Origin: Halieaceae bacterium UBA5085
GTDB taxonomy: Bacteria; Pseudomonadota; Gammaproteobacteria; Pseudomonadales; Halieaceae
DNA length: 64,000 nucleotides
Reading direction: 5' to 3'
Assembly (NCBI GenBank): GCA_002414665.1
Contig: DIAF01000015.1
Span: 62,001 to 126,000 of the forward strand
Made by a program: the position numbers and the translations under genes. This document shows positions 37,085 through 46,039 of the stretch, in pieces. Every line of letters starts with the position of its first letter. Position 1 is the stretch's first letter. The notes below the pieces were generated by a model, which saw only the letters and a list, made by a program, of their open reading frames with translations, searched no databases and was not told where the DNA came from.

Positions 37085-37118
37085 GGCACCGTCAGGTCAT
37101 TCCTGCGGTGCCTTTTTT
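37085..37118 (+). terminator. Rho-independent terminator after the TonB receptor
   Basis: GGCACCG/CGGTGCC forms the lower stem and CAGG/CCTG the upper stem with one bulged T and a 5-base loop, followed by six T. It should end the receptor transcript before the sulfotransferase gene. Confidence 0.93.
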
Positions 37119-37170
37119 AGTGTCATGCGTATGCTGAGGTATAGTTCAGTTGCGACAGAGGACCTCGACC

Positions 37171-38808
37171 ATGAATCCAAGGCAAATGGGCGTGCCGCTC
37201 CAAGGCCATGGCTCGACGCTGGCGGGCTCCGGCAAGTTCGCGCCTGAGTTGGTCGCGGCCGCCGGCCACGTTAGCGCGGGAGAGCTGGCGCTCGCAGAGC
37301 CCATTCTTCGTCAGTATGTTCGCGATCATCCAGGCGATGTGAATGGCATTCGCATGCTCGGTGAGCTGGGCTTGTCCCTGGGTGCACTGGCTGACGCGCA
37401 GAACCTGTTGGCGCGCTGCGTGGAGCTTGCCCCCGATTACAGCGCAGCCCGGTTTGCGCTGGCCAATGTGTTCTACAAGCGTCATCGCTACGACGAAGCC
37501 CTGGCGCAGTTGGACATCCTGCTGGGCGGTGACCCCGGTAATGCAGCATGGCTGACGCTCAAGGCGGCAACCCTTGTCGATGTCAATGACCACGCCAGTG
37601 CGATTCCCCTGCTCGCGGGTGTCATAGCGCAGAACCCTGCCTACAGGCAGGCTTACCTGAGCTATGGGCACGCCCTGCGGGCGGTTGGCTCTGTGGACGA
37701 AGCTATCGTCGCCTACGAAAGGTGTATTGAGTTGGGCAGTGGTCAGGGTGAGGCCTATTGGAGCCTTGCCAACCTCAAGACCTACCGCTTCACCGATGCG
37801 CAGATCGCGGCGATGGAAGGCCTGCTGCAGGACAAGTCCTGTGCGTTCCGGGATTATTACCATCTTCTGTTTGCCCTGGGCAAGGCCCGCGAAGACCGGG
37901 GCGAGTACCGTCACGCCATGGCTGCCTACGCCAAAGGTAACCAGGTGAGGGGTCGCAGCGTGCCTTGGGACAGCCGGGAGTTCAGTCGCAATACAGCCGA
38001 ACTCAAGGCATTCTTCACGCCTGAATTTTTCGCCTCGGTGGCTGGCCAGGGTTGCGATTCCACAGCGCCAGTTTTCATTGTTGGCTTGCCCCGGGCCGGC
38101 TCAACCCTGCTGGAGCAGATCCTGGCCAGCCATTCGCAGGTCGAAGGCACCGCGGAGTTGGCTGACATTATTGCGCTGGCGCGGCGGTTGTCGGGAAAGC
38201 AGCGGCGCGAGGACATCTCCCGTTACCCCGGTGTACTGGCGGAAGTCGCTGCAGTCGACCTGGAGGAGATGGGCAAGGCTTACCTGGCCAGTACCGCCAA
38301 GCAGAGGCGCACCAATAAGCCTTGTTTTATTGACAAGATGCCGAATAATTTCAGCCATATCGGGCTCATTCACGCGATATTGCCCAATGCAAAAATCATA
38401 GATGCCCGCCGCCACCCGATGGATTGCTGCTTCAGCGGCTACAAGCAGCTGTTTGCCTCCGGTCAGGGCTTCACCTATGGCTTGTCCAGGATTGGCAACT
38501 ACTATCGAGACTACGTGGACATCATGGATCACTGGGACAAGGTGCTTCCCGGGATTGTGTTGCGCGTGCAGTACGAAGATATGGTGGAGGATACGGAGAC
38601 CCAGGTGCGGCGCATGCTCGACTACTGCGGGCTTCCCTTCGAAGAGCAATGCCTGGCCTTTCATCGGAACGAACGCACCGTGAGGACGGCGAGTTCAGAG
38701 CAGGTCAGGCAGCCAATCTATCGCAGTGGCATAGATCAGTGGCAGCACTATGAGGACTGGCTGATGCCGCTCAAGAGAGCGCTGGGCCCGGTGCTGGATC
38801 GCTACTAG
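37171..38808 (+). CDS. TPR-containing sulfotransferase
   Basis: 545 residues. The N-terminal half (about 20-255) is made of tetratricopeptide repeats (for example LALAEPILRQYVRDHPGD and YDEALAQLDILLGGDPGN). The C-terminal half is a PAPS-dependent sulfotransferase domain with the 5'-phosphosulfate loop LPRAGSTLLEQ at about 306-316 and the 3'-phosphate loop ARRHPMDCCFS. The arrangement resembles bacterial relatives of tyrosylprotein sulfotransferases; the acceptor could be a protein, peptide or small molecule. No signal peptide, so it is cytoplasmic. The ATG at 37171 has AGAGGA 8 bases upstream. It follows a TonB receptor, a pairing that may be functional. Confidence 0.9.
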   Translation: MNPRQMGVPLQGHGSTLAGSGKFAPELVAAAGHVSAGELALAEPILRQYVRDHPGDVNGIRMLGELGLSLGALADAQNLLARCVELAPDYSAARFALANVFYKRHRYDEALAQLDILLGGDPGNAAWLTLKAATLVDVNDHASAIPLLAGVIAQNPAYRQAYLSYGHALRAVGSVDEAIVAYERCIELGSGQGEAYWSLANLKTYRFTDAQIAAMEGLLQDKSCAFRDYYHLLFALGKAREDRGEYRHAMAAYAKGNQVRGRSVPWDSREFSRNTAELKAFFTPEFFASVAGQGCDSTAPVFIVGLPRAGSTLLEQILASHSQVEGTAELADIIALARRLSGKQRREDISRYPGVLAEVAAVDLEEMGKAYLASTAKQRRTNKPCFIDKMPNNFSHIGLIHAILPNAKIIDARRHPMDCCFSGYKQLFASGQGFTYGLSRIGNYYRDYVDIMDHWDKVLPGIVLRVQYEDMVEDTETQVRRMLDYCGLPFEEQCLAFHRNERTVRTASSEQVRQPIYRSGIDQWQHYEDWLMPLKRALGPVLDRY

Positions 38809-38818
38809 CCCCGAAGCA

Positions 38819-39754
38819 TCAATCGGAGGTGCCGCGCCCTCCGAATTTTAATGCCTGGTCTGCCTGCGCCTCGTCCAGCAGCCAGCGCCGGAAGGTTTCC
38901 AGTTTGACCGCATGACGTTTGTCGCTGCGGCAGGCAAGGAACCATCGATTGGGATTGGGTATTCTTAAAGAGGGGAACACCTCAACCAGCGTGCCGCTGG
39001 CGAACTCCCGCTCGACGTATGGCTGCTGGCCCAACGCGATGCCCATTCCCTGGACGGCGCTGCTGAGCGCGACATCGTAGCTTTCAAATTGCAGGCCAGA
39101 GTCCGGTTGCACGCCCCTCACATCGTTGGTTTCCAGCCAGACATGCCAGTCGCCGGCTGAGGGATAGACCTGCAGGAGTGGATGTTTGGCGAGTTCAATC
39201 GGGTCGTGCAGCGGGCCATGCCGTTCGAGGTACAGTGGGCTGCACACCGGAAACAACTCGCAGTCGAACAAATAGTCGTAATGCAGGTTCGGGTTGACTG
39301 GCTGGCCAATCATGATCGCTGCATCAATGTCATCCTGATCGAAATTGACGTCATCCTGAGAGGTGTGCAGTCGCACCTGAATGTCCGGGTGCGCTTCCTG
39401 AAATCGCGCCAGCCGTGGCAGCAGCCAGCGAATCGTGAACGTCGAGTAGACGTGCAGCGTGAATACTGCGATTGACGCTTCTTCGAGAATGATCTGGGTA
39501 CCCTCGGCGATACTTTCGAACGCCGCGCGCAGGATCGGGTAGTAGAGCCGACCTTTGCGCGTCAGTTCGACCGCGCGAACTTTGCGCGTGAACAGGCTCG
39601 TACCCAGCATATCCTCGAGTGATTTGACCTGGTGACTGACCGCCGACTGGGACACGTTGAGTTCATTTGCGGCCTCCTTGAAGCTCAGGTGCCTGGCGGC
39701 GGCTTCGAAGGCTCTGAGCGCATTCAATGGCGGCAGACGGCGGCGTTGATGCAT
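38819..39754 (-). CDS. LysR-family transcriptional regulator (GcvA-like)
   Basis: 311 residues. The N-terminal winged helix-turn-helix (LNALRAFEAAARHLSFKEAA, then SQSAVSHQVKSLE) is followed by a periplasmic-binding-protein-like effector domain (from about 90). The N-terminal wording is that of the GcvA/AmpR subgroup. The ATG at 39754 has AGGTGA just upstream; a GTG at 39763 with GGAG 7 bases before it is an equally possible start. It is divergent from the SDR gene at 39974 and so is the likely regulator of the SDR-to-BCCT operon. It is convergent with the sulfotransferase gene, with only 10 bases between. Confidence 0.92.
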   Translation of the reverse strand: MHQRRRLPPLNALRAFEAAARHLSFKEAANELNVSQSAVSHQVKSLEDMLGTSLFTRKVRAVELTRKGRLYYPILRAAFESIAEGTQIILEEASIAVFTLHVYSTFTIRWLLPRLARFQEAHPDIQVRLHTSQDDVNFDQDDIDAAIMIGQPVNPNLHYDYLFDCELFPVCSPLYLERHGPLHDPIELAKHPLLQVYPSAGDWHVWLETNDVRGVQPDSGLQFESYDVALSSAVQGMGIALGQQPYVEREFASGTLVEVFPSLRIPNPNRWFLACRSDKRHAVKLETFRRWLLDEAQADQALKFGGRGTSD

Positions 39755-39829
39755 TCCGGTCACCTGAGATCTCCAATTTAGAAAAATATAACTGTAACTC
39801 TAATTTATCTCGGCTTTTACAAGATATTG

Positions 39830-39849
39830 TTGATTTTAAAATGAATCAA
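39830..39849. promoter_or_regulatory. Inverted repeat between LysR and SDR genes, candidate LysR site
   Basis: TTGATT, eight bases, AATCAA. It lies in an AT-rich intergenic region between two divergent genes, where LysR proteins usually bind. The arms are short and the region is AT-rich, so chance is possible. Confidence 0.3.
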
Positions 39850-39973
39850 TCTCATCTGTGTGTCTATATTTTTCATTTGCGCGTGGGGCGTGGCACTGCG
39901 AGCATGACACGTAAGCAAAGGTCGCCGATAGCTGACGGTGAGTCCGACAATAACATTGTACGAGAGTGAAATG

Positions 39974-40750
39974 ATGGCTCAAAACCGCGTAGCGTTGATA
40001 ACCGCTGGTGCGTCTGGCATAGGCAAGGTCATTGCCGAATGCCTGCTCGCGGACGGCGTCAGTGTGCATGTCAGCGACGTCGACTCATCAGCGATAGAGC
40101 GTTGTCTCGCGGCCAATCCGGGGATAACTGCAACCTTGGGTGATATGTCCCGGGTCGACGACGTGGATGCGCTGTTCCGCGATGTGCACAGTACTTACGG
40201 GCGTCTTGATATCCTGGTCAACAACGTTGGTATCGCGGGGCCGACTGCGCCTGTCGAAGAAGTAGAGCCGGAAGCCTGGGACCGCACTATCGCCGTCAAT
40301 CTCAATAGCATTTTCTATGTCACCCGGCTGGCCGTCCCCATGCTCAGGGAGAGTCGCGGTTGCATGATCAATATGTCGTCAAATGCAGCCCTGTTCGGCT
40401 TCCCCTTGCGTTCGCCCTATACCGCGGCGAAGTGGGCACTGGTGGGGCTGACCAAGACCTGGGCCATGGAGCTGGGGCCTCATGGGGTGCGTGTGAACGC
40501 CCTGTGCCCCGGCTCCGTCAGCGGCCCAAGAATTGACCGGGTCATCGAAAAGGAGGCGGAGGAGCGCGGCTTTGAGCCCGATGCGATCCGCGACGTCTAC
40601 CGCCGGCAGAGTTCCATGCGCGCTTTTGTCAACGCGGAAGACATTGCGGAAACCGTGAAGTTTCTCTGCTCCAGCGCGGGCAAACACATATCCGGCCAGG
40701 CACTGGCTATCGACGGGCACACCGAGGGCCTGTCCAACTGGTTGCTCTGA
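39974..40750 (+). CDS. Short-chain dehydrogenase/reductase
   Basis: 258 residues, classical SDR. The cofactor loop is TAGASGIG (a variant of TGxxxGIG), NNVGIAG follows near 90, the catalytic Ser is in MSSNAAL, and the Tyr/Lys pair is YTAAK. The C-terminus ends in GHTEGLSNWLL. It oxidises an alcohol or reduces a ketone with NAD(P); substrate unknown. Two ATGs (39971 and 39974) are possible; the second sits 7 bases from GAGAG. It is the first gene of a four-gene operon (SDR, MDR oxidoreductase, esterase, BCCT transporter) with gaps of 24 bases or overlaps, under likely LysR control. Confidence 0.92.
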   Translation: MAQNRVALITAGASGIGKVIAECLLADGVSVHVSDVDSSAIERCLAANPGITATLGDMSRVDDVDALFRDVHSTYGRLDILVNNVGIAGPTAPVEEVEPEAWDRTIAVNLNSIFYVTRLAVPMLRESRGCMINMSSNAALFGFPLRSPYTAAKWALVGLTKTWAMELGPHGVRVNALCPGSVSGPRIDRVIEKEAEERGFEPDAIRDVYRRQSSMRAFVNAEDIAETVKFLCSSAGKHISGQALAIDGHTEGLSNWLL

Positions 40751-40774
40751 ACACTGAAAAGACGGGGATAAATA

Positions 40775-41761
40775 ATGCAAGCTGTCTGGTTTGAATCATT
40801 CGGTGCTGCCGCCGACACGCTGGTCTTTGGGGAGCTGCCGTCTCCGGAACCTGGGTCCGGCGAAGTGTTGGTCAAGCTTTATGCATCAGGTGTAAATCCT
40901 TCTGACGTGAAGAAGCGCGCGGGTGCTTTCCCCAACCTGCTGGACAACGGTCTGGTCATTCCCCACAGCGATGGCGCCGGCGTGATCGCCGCCGTGGGCG
41001 AGGGTGTTGATCCGGCGCGTATCGGCGAGCGGGTATTCGTCTACCAGGCCCAGTATGGTCGTCGCTTTGGCACCGCAGCGGAGTATGTTGCGCTGGATTC
41101 GGTGCGCGCGCCGCGCCTGCCTGATGAGGCCAGCTTCGAGGTGGGTGCCTGCATTGGTATCCCGATCATGACCGCGCATCGCTGCGTGTTCGCCGATGGC
41201 GAGCTGGATGGTCAAACCGTGCTCGTGACTGGTGGGGCAGGACGCGTGGGTTATTACGCAATACAGTGGGCGAAGCTTGCGGGCGCCAAAGTGATTGCAA
41301 CGGCGAGTAACGACAAAGATGCCGCGGTCTGCCGGGCGGTGGGTGCAGACGAGATTGTCAATCACCGGGAGTCGGGCTGGGGTTTGGCTGCGGTTGCCTG
41401 TAATGAAGGTAAGAAAATCGATCGCGTGGTAGAGGTGGATTTCGGCGTCAACCTGAGCGAAGTGCTGCAGTGCATTCGCATCGGCGGCACCATTGCCACC
41501 TACTCATCGTCTGTCGCCGAACCCAAATTGCCGTTTCGCGACATGATGTTTATGGATATCACTGTGCGCATGGTCATTGTTTATGCCATGCCCGAAGCGG
41601 CGAAGACCCAGGCCGTGGAGGACACCTGCGGCGCCTTGCGGGCCGACCGCCTGCAACACCGTATTGCCCACAGTGTTCCCTTGGGGGATATGGTTCGCGC
41701 CCACGAATTGATTGAGCAGGGTGGTTTCGGCGGCTGCGTAGTGGTCAGCGTTAATGCCTAG
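40775..41761 (+). CDS. Zinc-free medium-chain NADPH:quinone reductase-like oxidoreductase
   Basis: 328 residues of the MDR/quinone oxidoreductase type. The N-terminal GroES-like domain has the motif GVNPSDVKKRAG but no zinc-binding Cys/His set. The nucleotide fold starts at VTGGAGRVGYYAIQWAKLAG, near residue 150. It probably reduces a quinone or an enone with NADPH. The gene lies 24 bases after the SDR and overlaps the esterase gene by 8 bases, so it is a middle member of the operon. Alternatives are a 2-enoyl or crotonyl reductase-like role. Confidence 0.9.
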   Translation: MQAVWFESFGAAADTLVFGELPSPEPGSGEVLVKLYASGVNPSDVKKRAGAFPNLLDNGLVIPHSDGAGVIAAVGEGVDPARIGERVFVYQAQYGRRFGTAAEYVALDSVRAPRLPDEASFEVGACIGIPIMTAHRCVFADGELDGQTVLVTGGAGRVGYYAIQWAKLAGAKVIATASNDKDAAVCRAVGADEIVNHRESGWGLAAVACNEGKKIDRVVEVDFGVNLSEVLQCIRIGGTIATYSSSVAEPKLPFRDMMFMDITVRMVIVYAMPEAAKTQAVEDTCGALRADRLQHRIAHSVPLGDMVRAHELIEQGGFGGCVVVSVNA

Positions 41762-43316
41762 AGGGGTGTCGTGGACTTCGCTGTGGCCCGCATTGTTGCT
41801 GGCGGCCTGCTCCGCGGTTAACGCTGCTGCTCCATCCATTCAGCTGCCGGGCACCCGACTGGAGGGCCTGCTCAGCGCTGACGGCGGTGTAGAGGCGTTT
41901 CTCGGAGTAAAATTCGCGGCAGCGCCCGTGGCTGACTTGCGCTGGCGCGCCCCGCAAGCCGTGCGTTACAGTACTCCGGTTACCGAGGCTAGGGAGTTTG
42001 GCCCCGCCTGCTACCAGGGGGATCATATCATTGTCTGGTATCGGGATCTGATAGCGTCTTTTGGGGGTGATCCCGCCAGTATCAGTACCCCGCCGGTGAG
42101 CGAAGATTGCCTCTACCTGAATATCTGGCGTCCGCAAGTCCGAGGTACAGCGCCGTTACCAGTCATAGTGTATGTTCACGGCGGCAGCAACCGCGGTGGC
42201 TGGTCCTACGAGCCGAACTATATTGGCGAGAACCTGGCGCGCGAGAAGGTGCTCGTGGTCACCGTTGCCTATAGGCTGGGGGCTTTTGGCTTTTTCTCCC
42301 ACCCTGATCTGGCCGAGTCCAATTTTGCCCTGCTGGACCTGATCGCCGCACTTGAGTGGGTGCAGGAACACATTGAGGCCGCGGGCGGTGACCCCGGGAA
42401 TGTTACCCTGGTGGGCGAATCCGCCGGTGCCAGTAATATCGCGCACCTTATGGTGGCACCGAGAGCAAGAGGCCTGTTCCGGCGAGTTATTCACCAGAGT
42501 GCAGGCTGGGCGATCTCGGATCGAGTGTCCCGGGAACAGCAACTCGCGAGTGGGCTGGAGCTGCAGCGAGAGCTAACCGGCGCTGCGGGCACTCTGGACG
42601 ACCTGCGTAACGTCCCGGCGGGACAATTGCTGGCAGCCGCAGACCGGGTATTCGAAGACGCTTTTTTCGACCCTGTAGTTGATGGCGTTACCCTGACCGA
42701 GCCGGTGGCAGCGAGTCTGGCGTTGGGCAATTTCCCGCCGCTGGATTTGCTTATTGGCACCAACGCCGATGAGTGGCTTATGTATCTGGACGAAGATGCC
42801 AACCTGGAAGCATGGGCCCGGGAGAACCTGCCGCCGCAGCTTGTAGCAGCGGTTCTCGCCTACGCGGAGCAGGAACCCGATTCACGGCGCGCTCTCGACA
42901 GGCTCATCACTGCAGAGCGATTTGTGTGCCCCTCGCTGTATCTTGCGGAAGTGGTGACTGCCGCCGGCGGCAGAAGCTGGGGCTACTATTTTTCCCGCCA
43001 GCGTGAAGGTGACAAGGCGGCGTCCATGGGGGCTTACCACGGTGCGGAGCTTCCCTACGTCTTCGGTACCCACGATGCATGGTTACCGACCGTGGCAGAC
43101 GATGAGGCGCTGACCCGTGCCATGATGGTCTACTGGGTCAATTTCGCCCGCAACGGCAATCCCAACGGTGCAGGCCTCCCCGCATGGCCAGCGTACACTA
43201 CGAAGAATTCGCGCGTGCTCCGTCTGGATCGAGAAATCACGGATATTGAACACCCGAGTCGTGAGCTCTGCGCCTTGCTGCAAGATACCACCGGAGCGCC
43301 CCATGTCGATGACTGA
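41754..43316 (+). CDS. Type B carboxylesterase, exported
   Basis: 520 residues. A signal peptide ends near residue 25, with a possible lipobox (LLLAAC). The type B carboxylesterase signature SEDCLYLNIW is followed by the oxyanion segment VYVHGGSN and the nucleophile elbow GESAGAS. The catalytic His is in GAYHGAELPYVFG, and an acidic residue is expected between them. It hydrolyses carboxylic esters in the periplasm. The start overlaps the end of the oxidoreductase gene by 8 bases, and its own end overlaps the BCCT gene by 14 bases. The pairing suggests cleavage of an ester followed by uptake of the charged product. Confidence 0.92.
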   Translation: MPRGVSWTSLWPALLLAACSAVNAAAPSIQLPGTRLEGLLSADGGVEAFLGVKFAAAPVADLRWRAPQAVRYSTPVTEAREFGPACYQGDHIIVWYRDLIASFGGDPASISTPPVSEDCLYLNIWRPQVRGTAPLPVIVYVHGGSNRGGWSYEPNYIGENLAREKVLVVTVAYRLGAFGFFSHPDLAESNFALLDLIAALEWVQEHIEAAGGDPGNVTLVGESAGASNIAHLMVAPRARGLFRRVIHQSAGWAISDRVSREQQLASGLELQRELTGAAGTLDDLRNVPAGQLLAAADRVFEDAFFDPVVDGVTLTEPVAASLALGNFPPLDLLIGTNADEWLMYLDEDANLEAWARENLPPQLVAAVLAYAEQEPDSRRALDRLITAERFVCPSLYLAEVVTAAGGRSWGYYFSRQREGDKAASMGAYHGAELPYVFGTHDAWLPTVADDEALTRAMMVYWVNFARNGNPNGAGLPAWPAYTTKNSRVLRLDREITDIEHPSRELCALLQDTTGAPHVDD

Positions 43317-44835
43317 CTCGCCGCATGGCAAAGGATCGGTCGATTGGTGGACATTTTCCGCCGCGGTGTTTGCCATTCTCGGGGTCTCGATACCCCTGGT
43401 GCTCGCGCACGAACGGGCGGGCGCCCTGGTGCAAGCCGTATACGATTCGATGACCAGCAACTTCGGCATTCTGTACCTTTGGTACGGTATCGCCGCGCTC
43501 CTGTTTCTTCTGTACCTGGCGTTTGGTCGATTCAGGAATGTGCGGCTTGGACCTGCTGACAGCAAGCCCGAGTTCTCTACACCCAGCTGGGTCGCCATGC
43601 TGTTTTGTGCAGGAATCGGTGCAGGGTTGCTCTATTGGGCTGTCATTGAATGGGCCTATTACATTGAGGCTCCGCCCTTTGGGCTGGAGCCTCGCTCGGC
43701 GGCTGCCAGTGAGTGGGCCGCCAGTTACGGTCTATTCCATTGGGGTATCACCGCTTGGGCGTTCTACTGCCTGCCTGCCCTTGCAATCGCCTACCCATTC
43801 TACGTGCGCAAGGAGCCGCACCTGCGGCTCAGCACCGGATGCCTGGCCTACCTCCCTGGCGGCTGCAACTCCGCCCGTGGTCGGCTGATCGATTTCCTCT
43901 ACATGATCAATTTGATCGGCGGGACGGGCACCTCGCTGGGCCTGTCAACACCCATGATCGCGGCAAGTTTTTCCGAGCTCTCCGGCATACCTCACGATTT
44001 TTTGCTGGAGGTGCTGGTGGTGGTGTTCTGTGTCGGGATTTTCGGGACCAGCGCCTGGTTAGGTTTGGAGAGGGGTTTTCGCAAGCTTGCCGACTTTAAT
44101 ATGTGGCTGGCATTGACCCTGCTGTTTTTCGTTCTCGCAGTTGGCCCTACCCTGTTTATTCTGAAGACAGGTACCAACAGCATAGGACTGGTGTTGCAGA
44201 ATTTTATCCGGATCAACACTTGGACCGACCCGATCACCAATTCCCGGTTCGTTGAAGACTGGACCATATTCTATTGGGCCTGGTGGACTGCCTATGGGCC
44301 GTTTGTCGGTATTTTCGTCACCCGGATTTCCTACGGTCGCACCATCAGGGAGGTCATCTTCGGGATGCTGGTTTACGGCAGCCTTGGCGCAGCGGTGTTT
44401 TTTATTGTGTTCGGCAACTACGCGCTACACCTTGAACTCAATGACCTGCTGCAGGTGACGCGGATTATGGCGGAACAAAGCGAGTCCGCGGCCATCGCCC
44501 AGGTGTTCCAGTCCTTGCCGCTGGGGCAGGTTGCGCTGGCGGCATTCCTGGTGGTCGCGGTGGTGTTTCTTGCCACCACCTACGACTCCGCATCTTTCAC
44601 TCTCGCATCCGTGTCGACCTACGCCATTCATGCGGGTGAGAATCCGGCCCGTTGGTTGCGCGTTTTCTGGGCCTGCGCACTGGGCGTTCTGCCCCTGGTG
44701 CTCATGTTTATCGATGGTGGACTCAAGGTCATACTGTCCACCACTATTATCGTCTCCCTGCCCCTGCTCGCAGTCGGGTATCTGATGGCTACATCGTTGC
44801 TGAAAATGTTGCGCGAGGACCATCCGTGTTCCTGA
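43303..44835 (+). CDS. BCCT-family betaine/carnitine/choline transporter
   Basis: 510 residues with 12 predicted membrane helices. The BCCT region FHWGITAWAFYCLPALAIAYP is near residues 145-165, the conserved VTRISYGRTIREVIFG is in the C-terminal half, and FIDGGLKVI lies in helix 11. Such carriers import quaternary-ammonium or similar zwitterions (betaine, carnitine, DMSP) with sodium or protons. The ATG at 43303 has GGAG 6 bases before it and overlaps the esterase gene; longer in-frame starts are not supported. It ends one base before the convergent thiolase gene, so transcripts may overlap. Confidence 0.93.
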   Translation: MSMTDSPHGKGSVDWWTFSAAVFAILGVSIPLVLAHERAGALVQAVYDSMTSNFGILYLWYGIAALLFLLYLAFGRFRNVRLGPADSKPEFSTPSWVAMLFCAGIGAGLLYWAVIEWAYYIEAPPFGLEPRSAAASEWAASYGLFHWGITAWAFYCLPALAIAYPFYVRKEPHLRLSTGCLAYLPGGCNSARGRLIDFLYMINLIGGTGTSLGLSTPMIAASFSELSGIPHDFLLEVLVVVFCVGIFGTSAWLGLERGFRKLADFNMWLALTLLFFVLAVGPTLFILKTGTNSIGLVLQNFIRINTWTDPITNSRFVEDWTIFYWAWWTAYGPFVGIFVTRISYGRTIREVIFGMLVYGSLGAAVFFIVFGNYALHLELNDLLQVTRIMAEQSESAAIAQVFQSLPLGQVALAAFLVVAVVFLATTYDSASFTLASVSTYAIHAGENPARWLRVFWACALGVLPLVLMFIDGGLKVILSTTIIVSLPLLAVGYLMATSLLKMLREDHPCS

Positions 44836-44836
44836 C

Positions 44837-46039
44837 TTAGCGCAAACGCTCCAGCAGCAACGCACTGCCGGTGCCCGCCGCCCCGGCCGCAGACACCACG
44901 CCCCACTGCAGGTCGCGCCGCTCCAGTTCATCCAGCAAGGTGCCAGCCATGATGGCGCCTGTGGCGCCCATGGGGTGGCCCAGGGCAATCACGCCGCCGT
45001 TGACGTTCAGTTTGTCATCGGCAATGCCCAGTTCGCGCATCGCGACCACGCTGACTGCAGCAAACGCCTCATGAATCTCGAACAGATCGATATCCGCTGC
45101 GCTCAGGCCCTGCTGGGCGAGCAGCGATCGCGTGGCCTCCACGCAGCCGCTGAGCACCTGCAGCGGGTCGGCATTGACGGTGGCTGAGGCGACAATACGC
45201 GCCCGCGGGCGACGGCCATTGCGCTGACCCCAGGCTTCATCCGCAATCAGTACCAAAGCCGCGCCGTCTGCCATGGCGGGTGAATTGCCCGCCGTGTGGA
45301 TGTGCTCAACCGCGCTCAGCTGCGGGTGGCCGGCCAGCTGGAAGGCATCGACACCGGCTGCGCCGGCCTTGGCGAAGACGGCAGGCATGTCTGCCAGCTG
45401 CTGCGCCGTGGTGGAGGCGCGAATGCATTCATCAGCGTTTACCACGCTGCCGTCGTCCAGCGTGATGGGCACAATGGAGGTGAACCAGCCCTGCTCGCGG
45501 GCGTGGGCGGCCCGCTGCTGGCTGGCGAGGGCCACGGCGTCGGCTTCGGCGCGGCTGACACCGTGCAGCGTGGCAATCAGGTCCGCACCATTGCCCATCA
45601 TCAGCATGCGACACTGGGCGGCAAACTGTGGATCAGTGAACACTCGGGCCTGGTCCGAGAGCATGGGCACACGCGACATCATCTCTACGCCACCGGCAAC
45701 GGTGACGTCGGCCTGTCCGGCCGCGACCTTGAGGGCGGCCAGCGCCATGGCATCAACGCCGGAGGAGCAGTAGCGGTTCACCGTGAGGCCGGGTACCGAA
45801 CCTGGCCAGCCTGCGTAGAGGGTGGAGTTCCGGGCGATGTTGCCGGCCTGTTCGCCGGCCTGGGTGACGCAGCCGAGAATCACGTCGGCCACCTCTTCGG
45901 GGGCCAGGCCGGTACGTGCCACCAGTGCGCCGTAGAGTTGTTTCAACAGCGCCTGGGGGGTGAGTGAGTTCAGGCTGGCACCCTCCTTGGCGCGGCCCCG
46001 GGGGCTGCGCAGGGCGTCATAGATCAATGCAGCTCTCAT
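44837..46039 (-). CDS. Thiolase (acetyl-CoA acyltransferase family), second catalytic Cys missing
   Basis: 400 residues. The nucleophile Cys is in NRYCSSG, the conserved His in HEAFAA and GHPMGATGA. The C-terminal proton-donor Cys, normally in a CxGGG motif, is replaced by Ala in SAAGAAGTGS. Canonical thiolases use both Cys residues, so this one may work only in one direction, or have another function. It forms the last gene of a four-gene minus-strand operon (flavin oxidase, acyl-CoA synthetase, thiolase, thiolase) with ATGA overlaps. In its setting it would cleave a 3-ketoacyl-CoA. Confidence 0.88.
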   Translation of the reverse strand: MRAALIYDALRSPRGRAKEGASLNSLTPQALLKQLYGALVARTGLAPEEVADVILGCVTQAGEQAGNIARNSTLYAGWPGSVPGLTVNRYCSSGVDAMALAALKVAAGQADVTVAGGVEMMSRVPMLSDQARVFTDPQFAAQCRMLMMGNGADLIATLHGVSRAEADAVALASQQRAAHAREQGWFTSIVPITLDDGSVVNADECIRASTTAQQLADMPAVFAKAGAAGVDAFQLAGHPQLSAVEHIHTAGNSPAMADGAALVLIADEAWGQRNGRRPRARIVASATVNADPLQVLSGCVEATRSLLAQQGLSAADIDLFEIHEAFAAVSVVAMRELGIADDKLNVNGGVIALGHPMGATGAIMAGTLLDELERRDLQWGVVSAAGAAGTGSALLLERLR

